Positions 51,871 to 60,589 of a stretch of 64,000 bases of DNA are shown here, in pieces (the stretch's first letter is position 1; each line of letters starts with the position of its first letter). The stretch comes from Streptomyces caniscabiei (GTDB lineage: Bacteria; Actinomycetota; Actinomycetes; Streptomycetales; Streptomycetaceae). Below the pieces are notes generated by a model. It was not told the origin of the DNA, ran no database searches, and saw nothing but the letters and a program-made list of their open reading frames with translations. The stretch spans positions 186,001 through 250,000 of the forward strand of contig NZ_JABXWI010000002.1 of NCBI RefSeq assembly GCF_014930365.1. Direction: 5' to 3'. A program made the position numbers and the translations under genes.

Positions 51871-52527
51871 ATGGCTTCCGAACGTGACCGCACCGAGTCC
51901 CGCCCCCTGAGCGACCGGGTCGAGGAACTCCTCGCCCACGAGGGGCCGCTGCCGATCGTCGCCGCGGGCGACCCGGTGCTGCGCCGCACCGCCGAGCCCT
52001 TCGACGGCCAGCTCGACGCGGGCCTCCTGACCCGCTTCGTCGCCGCCCTGCGCGCCACCATGCACGCGGCACCCGGCGTCGGCCTCGCCGCGCCGCAGGT
52101 CGGCGTCCCGCTGCGCATCGCGGTGATCGAGGACCCCGCGCCGGTGCCGGAGGAGGTACGGCTGGCCCGGGGCCGGGTGCCGCAGCCGTTCCGCGTCCTG
52201 GTCAATCCGGCGTACGAGGCGATCGGGTCGTTCCGTGACGCGTTCTACGAGGGCTGTCTGAGCGTGCCGGGCTGGCAGGCCGTGGTGGCCCGGCCCGCCA
52301 AGGTGCGGCTGCGGGCGCTCGACGAACACGGGCGGGCCGTGGACGAGGAGTTCTCGGGATGGCCCGCCCGGATCGTCCAGCACGAGACGGACCACCTCAA
52401 CGGCACGCTCTACCTCGACCACGCCGAACCGCGCTCCCTCTCCTCGAACCAGGCGATGGCCGACCGCTGGAACGACCCGACCCCGGCGAGGGCCGCCCGC
52501 GAGCTGGGCTTCCTCCTGCCCGACTAG
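51871..52527 (+). CDS. def: Peptide deformylase
   Basis: The 218-residue metalloenzyme removes the formyl group from new proteins. All three signature motifs are present: GVGLAAPQ (residues 69-76), EGCLS with metal ligand C129, and HETDH with H171, E172 and H175. N-terminal 30 residues precede the catalytic core, longer than the E. coli enzyme. It stands alone, divergent from the PepSY gene. Confidence 0.95.
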   Translation: MASERDRTESRPLSDRVEELLAHEGPLPIVAAGDPVLRRTAEPFDGQLDAGLLTRFVAALRATMHAAPGVGLAAPQVGVPLRIAVIEDPAPVPEEVRLARGRVPQPFRVLVNPAYEAIGSFRDAFYEGCLSVPGWQAVVARPAKVRLRALDEHGRAVDEEFSGWPARIVQHETDHLNGTLYLDHAEPRSLSSNQAMADRWNDPTPARAARELGFLLPD

Positions 52528-52581
52528 CCACGTAGGCCGCGTAGACCAGCCGCCCCCGTTCAGCCCCCCCCTCTGCGCGGT

Positions 52582-54048
52582 TCAGCCCCGGTACGCCTCC
52601 AGCAGCCTCAGCCACACCTCGCTGATCGTCGGGTACGACGGCACCGCGTGCCACAGGCGGTTGATCGGGACCTCTCCGGCGACGGCGATGGTGGCGGAGT
52701 GGATGAGTTCCCCGACGGCCGGGCCGACGAAGGTGACGCCGCGCAGGATCTCGCGGTCCAGGTCGACGACCATGCGGGCGCGGCCCCGGTAGCCGTCGGC
52801 GTACAGGCCCGCGCCCGCGACGGAGGAGAACTCGACGTCGACCGCGCGGACGCGGTGGCCGGCCTGTTCGGCCTCGGCGAGGGAGAGTCCGACGGCGGCG
52901 GCCTCGGGGTCGGTGAAGACGACCTGGGGAACGGCGGCGTGGTCGGCGGTGGCCGCGTGGGCGCCCCACGGGTCGCTCTCCAGCAGCGGCACACCGGCCG
53001 CGCGGGCGGCGATGGCGGCCCCGGCGATCCGGGCCTGGTACTTGCCCTGGTGGGTGAGGAGCGCCCGGTGGTTGACGTCGCCGACGGCGTACATCCAGTC
53101 ACTGCCGGTCACCCGGAGGCTGTCGTCGACGGGCAGCCAGGAGCCGGGTTCCAGGCCGACGGTGTCCAGCCCGATGTCGTCGGTGCGCGGGGCGCGTCCG
53201 GTGGCGAAGAGGATCTCGTCGGCCTCCAGGCGGTCGCCGGTGTCGGTGAGGGACACCACGGTCCCGTTCTCACGGGAGACCGCCGTCACCGACGTACCCG
53301 TGCGGACGTCCACGCCCGTCTCGGTGAGCGCCTCGGCGACCAGTTCGCCGGCGAAGGGCTCCATCCGGGGCAGCAGGCCCTTGCCGCGGACGAGGACGGT
53401 GACCTCGGAGCCGAGGGACCGCCAGGCGGTGGCCATCTCGACGGCGACGACACCACCGCCGACGACGATCAGCCGGCCGGGGACCTCCTGGGCGCTGGTG
53501 GCCTCCCGGCTGGTCCAGGGCCGGACCTGGGCGAGTCCCGGCAGGTCGGGCAGGAGGGCGCGGCTGCCGGTGGAGACGACCACCGCGCGCCGGGCAGTGA
53601 GCACCTGCCGTCCGCCGTCGGGTGCGTCCACGACCACGCGGCGGGGCCCGGCCAGGCGCCCGTGCCCCCGGTACAGGGTCGCTCCGACACTCTCCAGCCA
53701 GCCGACCTGGCCGTCGTCCTTCCAGTGGGCGGTCTCGTAGTCACGGTGGGCGAGCACCTCGGCGGCGTCCAGCGGGCCGTCGACCAGCCCGCGCAGACCG
53801 GGTACGCGGCGGGCGTCGGCGCGGGCGATCGCGGGGCGCAGCAGAGCCTTGCTGGGCATGCACGCCCAGTACGAGCATTCGCCGCCGACCAGTTCGCTCT
53901 CCACGATCGCGGTGGACAGTCCGGCGGCGCGGGTGCGGTCGGCGACGTTCTCCCCCACGGGTCCGGCACCGAGCACCACGACGTCGTACTCGATCGCCGT
54001 CGCTTCAGCCGCGTTCTCGTTGGTTCCGGTGTTTTCCGTATCCGTCAT
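52582..54048 (-). CDS. Dihydrolipoyl dehydrogenase-like flavoprotein disulfide reductase
   Basis: The 488-residue protein has FAD motif VVLGAGPVGENVAD near residue 25, a redox disulfide in GGECSYWACMPSK (C-x4-C), an NAD(P) motif VVGGGVVAVEMA and the dimer domain. Classical members end with HPTxxE, whose histidine is the acid/base; here the same place reads SYPTISE, with Y for H. That puts it among actinobacterial relatives of unknown substrate rather than true lipoamide dehydrogenases. The start at 54048 follows the family. It is divergent from a thioredoxin gene 130 bp away, suggesting a shared redox function. Confidence 0.86.
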   Translation of the reverse strand: MTDTENTGTNENAAEATAIEYDVVVLGAGPVGENVADRTRAAGLSTAIVESELVGGECSYWACMPSKALLRPAIARADARRVPGLRGLVDGPLDAAEVLAHRDYETAHWKDDGQVGWLESVGATLYRGHGRLAGPRRVVVDAPDGGRQVLTARRAVVVSTGSRALLPDLPGLAQVRPWTSREATSAQEVPGRLIVVGGGVVAVEMATAWRSLGSEVTVLVRGKGLLPRMEPFAGELVAEALTETGVDVRTGTSVTAVSRENGTVVSLTDTGDRLEADEILFATGRAPRTDDIGLDTVGLEPGSWLPVDDSLRVTGSDWMYAVGDVNHRALLTHQGKYQARIAGAAIAARAAGVPLLESDPWGAHAATADHAAVPQVVFTDPEAAAVGLSLAEAEQAGHRVRAVDVEFSSVAGAGLYADGYRGRARMVVDLDREILRGVTFVGPAVGELIHSATIAVAGEVPINRLWHAVPSYPTISEVWLRLLEAYRG

Positions 54049-54178
54049 GGGGCCAGTCTGGTTGGTGGTGTGCGCCGTGGCCACACGGGTACGCGCGCGG
54101 AATACGCCACCGTCGGGTGGCGTTGTCGAGAGCGGCTCGCCAGAGCACCTAGACGCACCAGGAAGAGGGATGTACGCC

Positions 54179-54565
54179 ATGAGCAGCACCGTGGAGCTCA
54201 CCAAGGAGAACTTCGACCAGACGGTCACCGACAACGAGTTCGTCCTGATCGACTTCTGGGCGTCCTGGTGTGGGCCGTGCCGGCAGTTCGCCCCGGTCTA
54301 CGAGAAGGCGGCCGGCGACAATCCCGATCTGGTGTTCGGCAAGGTCGACACCGAGGCCCAGCCGGAGCTGGCCGAGGCCTTCGGTATCCAGTCCATCCCG
54401 ACGTTGATGATCGTGCGTGACCAGGTCGCCGTGTTCGCGCAGCCGGGCGCGCTGCCGGAGGCCGCGCTGACCGACGTCATCGGCCAGGCCCGCCGGCTGG
54501 ACATGGACGAGGTCCGCAAGGCCGTCGCCGAGCAGCAGGCGCAGGTCGAGCAGAACGGCCAGTGA
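54179..54565 (+). CDS. Thioredoxin
   Basis: A 128-residue thioredoxin with active site WCGPC at residues 30-34 and cis-proline in SIPTLMIV. It has an extra C-terminal helix of about 20 residues ending VEQNGQ. GGAAGAGG 10 nt upstream supports the ATG at 54179 rather than 54170. A short hairpin CGCCGGC/GCCGGCG (54569-54587) follows the stop. Confidence 0.93.
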   Translation: MSSTVELTKENFDQTVTDNEFVLIDFWASWCGPCRQFAPVYEKAAGDNPDLVFGKVDTEAQPELAEAFGIQSIPTLMIVRDQVAVFAQPGALPEAALTDVIGQARRLDMDEVRKAVAEQQAQVEQNGQ

Positions 54566-54703
54566 GCCGCGCCGGCCGGGTGCCGGCGTGAGAGGTGCCG
54601 GGTGCAGGGGTGGGGGCCGGCGGGGGCGGCGGCCCGAACGCGCCCCGCTCCGGCGCCCGTTGGGCTCGACGTCCGGCTCGGCACTTCCCGCACGGCACGT
54701 CCT

Positions 54704-54778
54704 GCTCGGCGCGTTCGGTCGGCTCGGCGCGTTCAGCTCGGCTCGGCGCGTTCAGCTCGACTCGGCGCGTTCAGCTCG
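54704..54778. repeat. Four tandem 18-19-bp units, overlapping the lacI stop
   Basis: GCTCGGCGCGTTCAGCTCG occurs exactly at 54722-54740 and 54741-54759, with near copies at 54704-54721 and 54760-54778. The last unit covers the stop codon of the minus-strand LacI gene (54771). Repeat number could alter that C-terminus between strains. Confidence 0.75.
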
Positions 54779-55805
54779 ACTCGCGGTGGACGATCCTCGC
54801 GGCCAGGACGTCGTGCGTCGTGGGGATCGTGGCGGGGTCGCGCACCACGCGGTCGACCAGTTCCGCGAGGTCGCGTCCGGACGGCAGCTCCAGGTGCACG
54901 GTGCTGAGGCGCGGCCGCAGCAGCCGTCCGGTCATCAGGTCGTCGGCCCCGACCACGGCCGTCTCGTCGGGGATGCCGATGCCCTCGTCCTGAAGGGCCC
55001 GCATCAGCAGCATCGCGTACTCGTCGTTGTACGCGAACACCGCGTCCAGACCGAGGGATCGCCAGTCACGGGCCAGCCGGGCGGCGGCGGCCTCGTCGTA
55101 GGCGAGGGGCAGTTCGGTGACCGTCGCCTCCGTGCCCAGCACCGCGCGTCGTACGCCGGCCAGGCGGGGCTGGGAGAAGACCCCGAAGCCGGGCTCCTCG
55201 GGCACGACGACCCCGATCCGGCGGCGACCGCGCTCGACCAGGTGCCGTCCCGCGCTGTGGCCGACGCCCGCGTGGTCCAGGATCAGCGCGTGGGCGCCCT
55301 CGACGGGTTCGGGGGTGAGGGTGACCACGGCCTTGGCCCCGGAGCGCTTGAGGACGGCCACGCCCTGCGGACCGATGCCGACACCGGGCACGATCACGGC
55401 GACCGGGCGCAGTTCGGCCCAGGCGCGGGCGGCGTCGTCGCCGCGCAGGCCGATGCCGCCGTGCTGCACGACGGTGTAGTCGAGGCGGCTCAGGGCCCAC
55501 TGGATCTCGTTGATGAACTGGCTGTAGAGCGGGCCGACGGGCACGTTCGGGGTGGGCATCAGGACCAGGCGGCTGTGGCCGGCGCGCAGGCTGCGGGCCG
55601 CCGCGTGGGGTACGTAGCCGAGTTCCTTGGCCGCCTCGTGGACCCGGCGGCGGGTGGGTTCGCTGATACGGACCGCGCTGGTGTTGTTCAGGACGTAGCT
55701 GACCGTCGCGCGTGAGACACCCGCGAGTCGTGCCACGTCCGCGCTCGTGGGCACGGATCGCTGCAGGGGCGAGGGCGGGGCGGGCTCTTTCGGTATCTGC
55801 ACCAT
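54771..55805 (-). CDS. LacI-family transcriptional regulator
   Basis: The 344-residue protein has the LacI HTH at residues 20-70 (SADVARLAGVSRATVSYVLN, VHEAAKELGYVPHAAARSLR) and a sugar-binding-like sensor domain ending FAYNDEYAMLLMRALQDEGI and VVGADDLMTG. It has no adjacent sugar operon, so its target is uncertain; the closest candidate in the window is the esterase at 56338, divergent by 532 bp. The start at 55805 gives the family-like N-terminus. Confidence 0.9.
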   Translation of the reverse strand: MVQIPKEPAPPSPLQRSVPTSADVARLAGVSRATVSYVLNNTSAVRISEPTRRRVHEAAKELGYVPHAAARSLRAGHSRLVLMPTPNVPVGPLYSQFINEIQWALSRLDYTVVQHGGIGLRGDDAARAWAELRPVAVIVPGVGIGPQGVAVLKRSGAKAVVTLTPEPVEGAHALILDHAGVGHSAGRHLVERGRRRIGVVVPEEPGFGVFSQPRLAGVRRAVLGTEATVTELPLAYDEAAAARLARDWRSLGLDAVFAYNDEYAMLLMRALQDEGIGIPDETAVVGADDLMTGRLLRPRLSTVHLELPSGRDLAELVDRVVRDPATIPTTHDVLAARIVHRESS

Positions 55806-56337
55806 GAGGACGGCATCCTTGCAGAAGCGGTGAAGGTCGTTCCGGCCGGGGGAGTACCGGCCGTGCGGGAGCTCGGGGTCGGGCCACCGATCTTTGTGGC
55901 AGGGCAGTTTGGCGAATGTGTTCGAAATCTGTTCAACCGGGCAGTCATTTCGCGCCATCCCCACCGGGGCGGCACCGACGTCACCCCGTACGGCTGTCCG
56001 ACCCGTCGACCAACGCGCCCGACGGGAGGCCCCGTGCCTGGCCAACGGCGTACGAGCGACCCGTGGCGACGCACTAGGGGCGCCGCTCCCCCGTCGGGTG
56101 TCCGGTCACCCGTGTGGGTGTCCGGTGGCGATGACACCCGAAAGCTATGGCGTGAACTGTGTGTCGAATGTGAGGGCGACACCGCTCCGGGCCCGCCCCG
56201 CCCACCCGCCGATCGGCGGGCATCCTCCGCCGTACGACGGCGTCCGCGCGCCCCGCGGCGACGCCCATCATCACGGTACGAACCGTCGCGCGACGCGGTG
56301 AGCACCGTGGACGCGGTACCCGCACGAGGAGAAGCCC
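55806..56337. other. Intergenic region between lacI and the esterase gene
   Basis: No gene is supported in these 532 bases. The region contains the divergent promoters of the LacI and esterase genes. I see no perfect LacI-type palindrome. Confidence 0.5.
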
Positions 56338-57312
56338 ATGACCATGATCCCGCCGCCCTTCGACCCGGAACTCGCCGCGGCGCTGGAGGCGTTGAAGGAC
56401 ATGGTGCCGCGCGAGCTGAGCATGGACGACATCCCCCTGATGCGCCAGGGGCCGGGCATCGAGCTGCTGGCGCGGCTGGACCTCACCATGGACGGGTTCT
56501 TCGAGGTCGAGGACCGGCTGGTGCCGGGGCCCGAGGGCGCGCCGGAGATCTCACTGCTCATCTGCCGCCCCGCTGCCCCCACGACACGGGGTCCGTTGCC
56601 GGTGATCTACCACATCCATGGCGGCGGCATGGTCGTCGGCAACAACCGGGTCGGGGTGGACGAGCCACTGACCTGGGCACGCGAGCTGGGCGCGGTCGTG
56701 GTGTCGGTGGAGTACCGGCTGGCTCCCGAGCATCCGCATCCGGCGCCCGTGGAGGACGTCTACGCGGGGCTGCTGTGGACGGCCGAGCACGCGGACGAGT
56801 TCGGGGGCGACGCCGGGCGGATCGTGATCGCCGGGGCGAGTGCGGGAGGCGGGCTGACCGCCGCGCTCGCGCTGCTCACGCGGGACCGGAAGGGGCCCCG
56901 GCCGATCGGGCAGGTGCTGATGTGCCCGATGCTCGACGACCGCAACGACTCGCCGTCCACGCACCAGATGGCGGGGCTGGGGGTGTGGGACCGGACGGCC
57001 AACGAGACGGGGTGGACGGCGCTGCTGGGGGCGCGGCGGGGTGGGCCGGACGTGTCCGCGTACGCGGCGCCGGCGCGGGCGGAGGATCTGACGGGGTTGC
57101 CTCCGGCGTTTCTCGACGTGGGGTCGGCGGAGACGTTCCGGGACGAGGTCGTCGCTTACGCGTCTCGGTTGTGGCAGGCGGGTGGGGTGGCGGAGCTGCA
57201 TGTGTGGGCGGGGGGATTTCATGGGTTCGACGGGTTGGCTCCGCAGGCGGCGGTGTCTCGGGACTGTCGGGGGGCGCATGTGCGGTGGTTGCGGCGGCTG
57301 ATCGGGGAGTAG
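56338..57312 (+). CDS. HSL-family alpha/beta hydrolase (esterase)
   Basis: A complete 324-residue carboxylesterase. HGGGMVVGN forms the oxyanion hole, GASAGGGLTAAL the nucleophile elbow, and FRDEV and FHGFD supply acid and histidine. It is close to the truncated hydrolase at 898-1826 and shows what that gene lost. It is divergent from lacI. GAGGAGAAG before 56338 marks the start. Natural substrate is unknown. Confidence 0.9.
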   Translation: MTMIPPPFDPELAAALEALKDMVPRELSMDDIPLMRQGPGIELLARLDLTMDGFFEVEDRLVPGPEGAPEISLLICRPAAPTTRGPLPVIYHIHGGGMVVGNNRVGVDEPLTWARELGAVVVSVEYRLAPEHPHPAPVEDVYAGLLWTAEHADEFGGDAGRIVIAGASAGGGLTAALALLTRDRKGPRPIGQVLMCPMLDDRNDSPSTHQMAGLGVWDRTANETGWTALLGARRGGPDVSAYAAPARAEDLTGLPPAFLDVGSAETFRDEVVAYASRLWQAGGVAELHVWAGGFHGFDGLAPQAAVSRDCRGAHVRWLRRLIGE

Positions 57313-57400
57313 GTTTCCTCGCCCCCGCCGCCCCTACCCGTCCCGTCCTCAAGGGGCTGCGCCCCTTCGACCCGCACACGTCCGTCCGGTGGGGGCTGGT

Positions 57401-57497
57401 CGCGCAGTTCCCCGCGCCCCTGAAAGGCCTACGGCCATTTCGGGCCGAAAAAGCAGGGGCGCAGCCCCGCTTTTTCAGGGGCGCGGGGAACTGCGCG
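57401..57497. terminator. REP-like 25-bp hairpin element
   Basis: The 25 bases at 57401-57425 (core GCAGTTCCCCGCGCCCCTGA) are repeated in inverted form at 57473-57497, with a 47-nt loop that itself contains smaller GC-rich stems. A shorter AAGGGGC-TGC-GCCCCTT stem lies just before it (57352-57368). This kind of element is common between streptomycete genes and probably ends the esterase transcript. Half of it recurs at 62614-62642. Confidence 0.7.
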
Positions 57498-57565
57498 AGA
57501 AGCCCCCACCCACCCGCACCCGAACACACGGCTCCACCGGCGGAGCCATGGCGCACTATGGGCGT

Positions 57566-58585
57566 ATGAAAGAGCTGGCCGGGCGGCTGACCGCGGTGGA
57601 TCCCGATGCCGGGGCCGCCGTGCGGGTCATCGCCTACTTCGACACACTGGCCGAGGGGCGGGCCGGGCTGGAGGCGCTGGTGCGCGGGGCCGCCGTCCTC
57701 GCCGGGTGTCCCGCGCGGCTGGTCGACGCGGAGCGGCAGGTGCGGGTCCGGGTGGAGCCCGACGGGCGGCGCCAGGACAGCGATCTGCCGCCGGACCCGG
57801 ACTGGCCGTCCGCCGCGCTCGCCCCGGGCGGTGCGCCCGCGCTCTGGCTGGAGCGGGCCGGGGGCGCCGAGCCGAGCGTCGTGGACGCGGTCATCCTGGA
57901 GCGTGCCGCCGGGGTCCTCCGGCTGGTGCTGGACCGGACCCGGGGCCGTGCGCCCGTCTCCCCCACCGACGACCCGGCGCTCGTCGAGACCGTCCTCGAC
58001 GCCACCGCCGCCGAGGGGGCCCGCCTCCACGCCGCCCGCCGCCTCGGCCTCGACCCCGACGATCCCACGACCCTGACCCGCGCCGTCGCCCAGCTCGGAG
58101 GCCGCCCCCGCATCCTGCGCGTACGCGGGAACGAGCCGCCGGCCGGGCTTCCCGAGGGCCGGGTCGGAGTCGGGCCCGCGGTGCCCGTGCTCGGGCTGCC
58201 CGGGTCCTGGGACGGCGCGCGGACCGCGTTGCGCTTCACGGCCGAGGGCACCGCGCGGGACCCCGGTGAGCGGGTGGCGCACGCCGACGCGCTCGGCGGG
58301 ATCGCCCTCCTCGCCGAACTGATCCGTCCCGGGGCCGAACCCCCGCCCGACGTACGGGACGTGGAGCGAGCGGCGGCGGACTCGCCCTGGATGCTGGCGA
58401 CGCTGCACGCGGTCGCCTCGACGGCGAGCCTGCGGTCCGCGGCCGCCGCCGTCAACGTCCACCACTCCACGCTCCAGGACCGCCTGATCCACGCCGAGGC
58501 CCTCCTCGGCTGGCCGGTCCGCACCCCTCAGGGCCGGCTCCGCCTCCATCTGGCCCTCACCATGCGCCACTTGGCCCGCGGCTGA
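57566..58585 (+). CDS. PucR/CdaR-like helix-turn-helix regulator
   Basis: The 339-residue protein ends in an HTH_30-type domain (ATLHAVASTASLRSAAAAVN, VHHSTLQDRLIHAEALLGW) that is found in PucR and CdaR regulators. The N-terminal half has no recognised sensor. The ATG at 57566 lacks a ribosome binding site but is 6 nt after CACTAT, consistent with a leaderless mRNA; ATG 57548 is the alternative. The amidase gene follows in the same direction and may be its target. Confidence 0.78.
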   Translation: MKELAGRLTAVDPDAGAAVRVIAYFDTLAEGRAGLEALVRGAAVLAGCPARLVDAERQVRVRVEPDGRRQDSDLPPDPDWPSAALAPGGAPALWLERAGGAEPSVVDAVILERAAGVLRLVLDRTRGRAPVSPTDDPALVETVLDATAAEGARLHAARRLGLDPDDPTTLTRAVAQLGGRPRILRVRGNEPPAGLPEGRVGVGPAVPVLGLPGSWDGARTALRFTAEGTARDPGERVAHADALGGIALLAELIRPGAEPPPDVRDVERAAADSPWMLATLHAVASTASLRSAAAAVNVHHSTLQDRLIHAEALLGWPVRTPQGRLRLHLALTMRHLARG

Positions 58586-58705
58586 GCGATCCTCGACGGT
58601 GTGGCGGAGGGAGGCGGCAGCCCTGCCGTGGTCCCTCCTCCACCGCGAATCGCCGTCCCCGTCAGCCAACTCGTCCTCCCCGTACCCCTGCGGCCGCGCG
58701 GACGT

Positions 58706-58717
58706 TACCGTTCGGTA
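58706..58717 (+). promoter_or_regulatory. TetR-type palindrome in the amidase promoter
   Basis: TACCG-TT-CGGTA (58706-58717) is a perfect 5+2+5 inverted repeat, 28 bp before the amidase start. Its right half runs into TAGAAAAT, a possible -10. The spacing fits repression by a TetR-family protein; none is encoded next to it. Confidence 0.5.
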
Positions 58718-58745
58718 GAAAATCCTGCTTCCGGAGGTGTTCCGT

Positions 58746-60170
58746 ATGGGTGTGGACCGTGCGCCGGGTCTCGTGGAGTGTGCTCGGGCGCTGGCCGCCG
58801 GGGAGGTGACGTCACGGGCGCTGGTGACGGCGGCGCTCGCGCGGATCGAGGCGACCCAGGGGACCGTGAACGCGTTCCGGCGGGTGCGGGCCGAGGCCGC
58901 GCTCGTGGAGGCGGAGGCGGCGGACAAGGAGCTGGCGGAGGGCGGGCGGCGGCCGTTGCTCGGGGTCCCCGTGGCCGTGAAGGACGACATGGACGTGGCG
59001 GGTGAACCGACCGCGTTCGGCTGCCGGGGCGAGTTCCCCTCGCTGCCCGAGGACGGCGAGGCCGTTCGACGGCTGCGCGCGGCCGGGGCGATCGTCGTCG
59101 GGAAGACCAACACCTGCGAACTGGGGCAGTGGCCGTTCACCGAGGGACCGGCCTTCGGCGCCACCCGGAACCCCTGGCACCCGGACCACACCCCGGGCGG
59201 TTCCTCCGGTGGCTCGGCGGCGGCCGTGGCCGCCGGGCTCGTACCGGCCGCGCTGGGCTCGGACGGCGCCGGCTCGGTCCGCATCCCGGCCTCCTGGACC
59301 CATCTCGTCGGCATCAAGCCCCAGCGCGGCCGCATCTCGACCTGGCCGCACGCGGAGTCGTTCCAGGGCATCACCGTCAACGGCACCCTCGCCCGTACGG
59401 TCGCCGACGCCGCCCTCCTGCTCGACGCGGCGAGCGGCAACCACGAGGGTGATCTGCACCGGCCGCCCGCCGTCGACGCTTCCGCGGCCGTCGGGAGGGA
59501 CCCGGGGCGGCTGCGCGTCGCCCTCTCCCTGAAGCCGCCGTTCACCGCGCTGCCCGCACGGCTCGACGCCCGCGTGGAGAAGCGGGTGCGGGCGCTGGCG
59601 GAGCGGCTCGCCGCGCTCGGGCACGTGGTGGAGGAGGCGGAGCCCCGGTACGGGCAGATCGGGCTGACGTTCATCCCGCGCGCCACCGCCGGCATCGCCG
59701 AACGGGTCGGCGCCCTCACCGAGCAGGGCCTCCTCGACCGGCGCACCCTCGACGCCGCCCGCCTCGGCCGGCTGCTCGGCGGGGCTCCGCTGCGGCTGGC
59801 CCGCCGCGCGGAGGTCACGCTGCACCGGCGGATCGGCGCGCTCTTCTCGTCGTACGACGTGCTGCTGGCGCCGACGACCGCCGCTCCCCCGCCCCGCGTC
59901 GGGTCCATGCTGAACCTCGGCGGACTCGGCACCGACCGCGCGATGATCGCGGCCTGCCCGTACGCCTGGCCGTGGAACGTGCTGGGCTGGCCCGGGGTGA
60001 ACGTCCCGGCGGGGTTCGTGGACGGCGGGCTGCCGGTGGGCGCGCAGTTGCTCGGCCCCGCGAACAGCGAGCCTCTTCTGCTGTCGCTGGCCGCGCAGTT
60101 GGAGGCGGACCAGCGCTGGCACGAGCGGTGGCCGCCGGAGCACGCGCCCGCGAACTCGCCCGCCGTGTGA
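58746..60170 (+). CDS. Amidase (amidase-signature family)
   Basis: The 474-residue enzyme hydrolyses amide bonds with a Ser-cisSer-Lys triad: K79 in VAVKDD, S153 in PGGSSGGS and S177 in DGAGSVRIP, at the normal spacing. GGAGG 8 nt before 58746 sets the start over the GTG at 58737. Family members include aliphatic/aryl amidases and GatA; no GatB/C partner or tRNA context is present, so it is a stand-alone catabolic amidase. Confidence 0.92.
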   Translation: MGVDRAPGLVECARALAAGEVTSRALVTAALARIEATQGTVNAFRRVRAEAALVEAEAADKELAEGGRRPLLGVPVAVKDDMDVAGEPTAFGCRGEFPSLPEDGEAVRRLRAAGAIVVGKTNTCELGQWPFTEGPAFGATRNPWHPDHTPGGSSGGSAAAVAAGLVPAALGSDGAGSVRIPASWTHLVGIKPQRGRISTWPHAESFQGITVNGTLARTVADAALLLDAASGNHEGDLHRPPAVDASAAVGRDPGRLRVALSLKPPFTALPARLDARVEKRVRALAERLAALGHVVEEAEPRYGQIGLTFIPRATAGIAERVGALTEQGLLDRRTLDAARLGRLLGGAPLRLARRAEVTLHRRIGALFSSYDVLLAPTTAAPPPRVGSMLNLGGLGTDRAMIAACPYAWPWNVLGWPGVNVPAGFVDGGLPVGAQLLGPANSEPLLLSLAAQLEADQRWHERWPPEHAPANSPAV

Positions 60171-60210
60171 GCGGGTTCGGCGCGCGGGGTAGGACCCGTA
60201 CGCTGTGACC

Positions 60211-60429
60211 ATGGACGAAGCGTCGATGGTCGGGCTGATGGGACGGGTGACCGGTGCGGTCGGTCCCGGGCTCGTCGGGGAGGTGATCGTCCGGGTGCGG
60301 GGCGGCGCCGAGCACTTTCTCGCCTACCCCGCCTCCGCGAGGGACCGGATCGAGCCGGGGACCCTGGTGATGGTGATGGAGTATCTGCCCCCGCGCACCG
60401 TGTACGTGTCTGCGGCGTACGACAGTTGA
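60211..60429 (+). CDS. NfeD-like OB-fold protein, soluble
   Basis: The 72-residue protein matches the C-terminal OB domain of NfeD proteins (GLMGRVTGAVGPGLVGEVIV, then GTLVMVMEYLPPRTVYV) but has no membrane span. NfeD and flotillin genes usually lie together; a flotillin-type gene follows at 60590. TACGCT (60199-60204) 6 nt before the ATG suggests a leaderless mRNA. Confidence 0.75.
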   Translation: MDEASMVGLMGRVTGAVGPGLVGEVIVRVRGGAEHFLAYPASARDRIEPGTLVMVMEYLPPRTVYVSAAYDS

Positions 60430-60589
60430 CGGTCCGTGAGGTGCCAGGGCCGCGCTCTGTCGGCTTTCGGGAACCGGTTGGCATCAGGACTGCAACAACG
60501 GGCTCCCGGCACCTGTACCACCGCTGTGCCACGCGGGACACTCCCGACGTTCGGTGCCGAAAGGGCACCTGGCCTAGGGGGGTGTGCCG

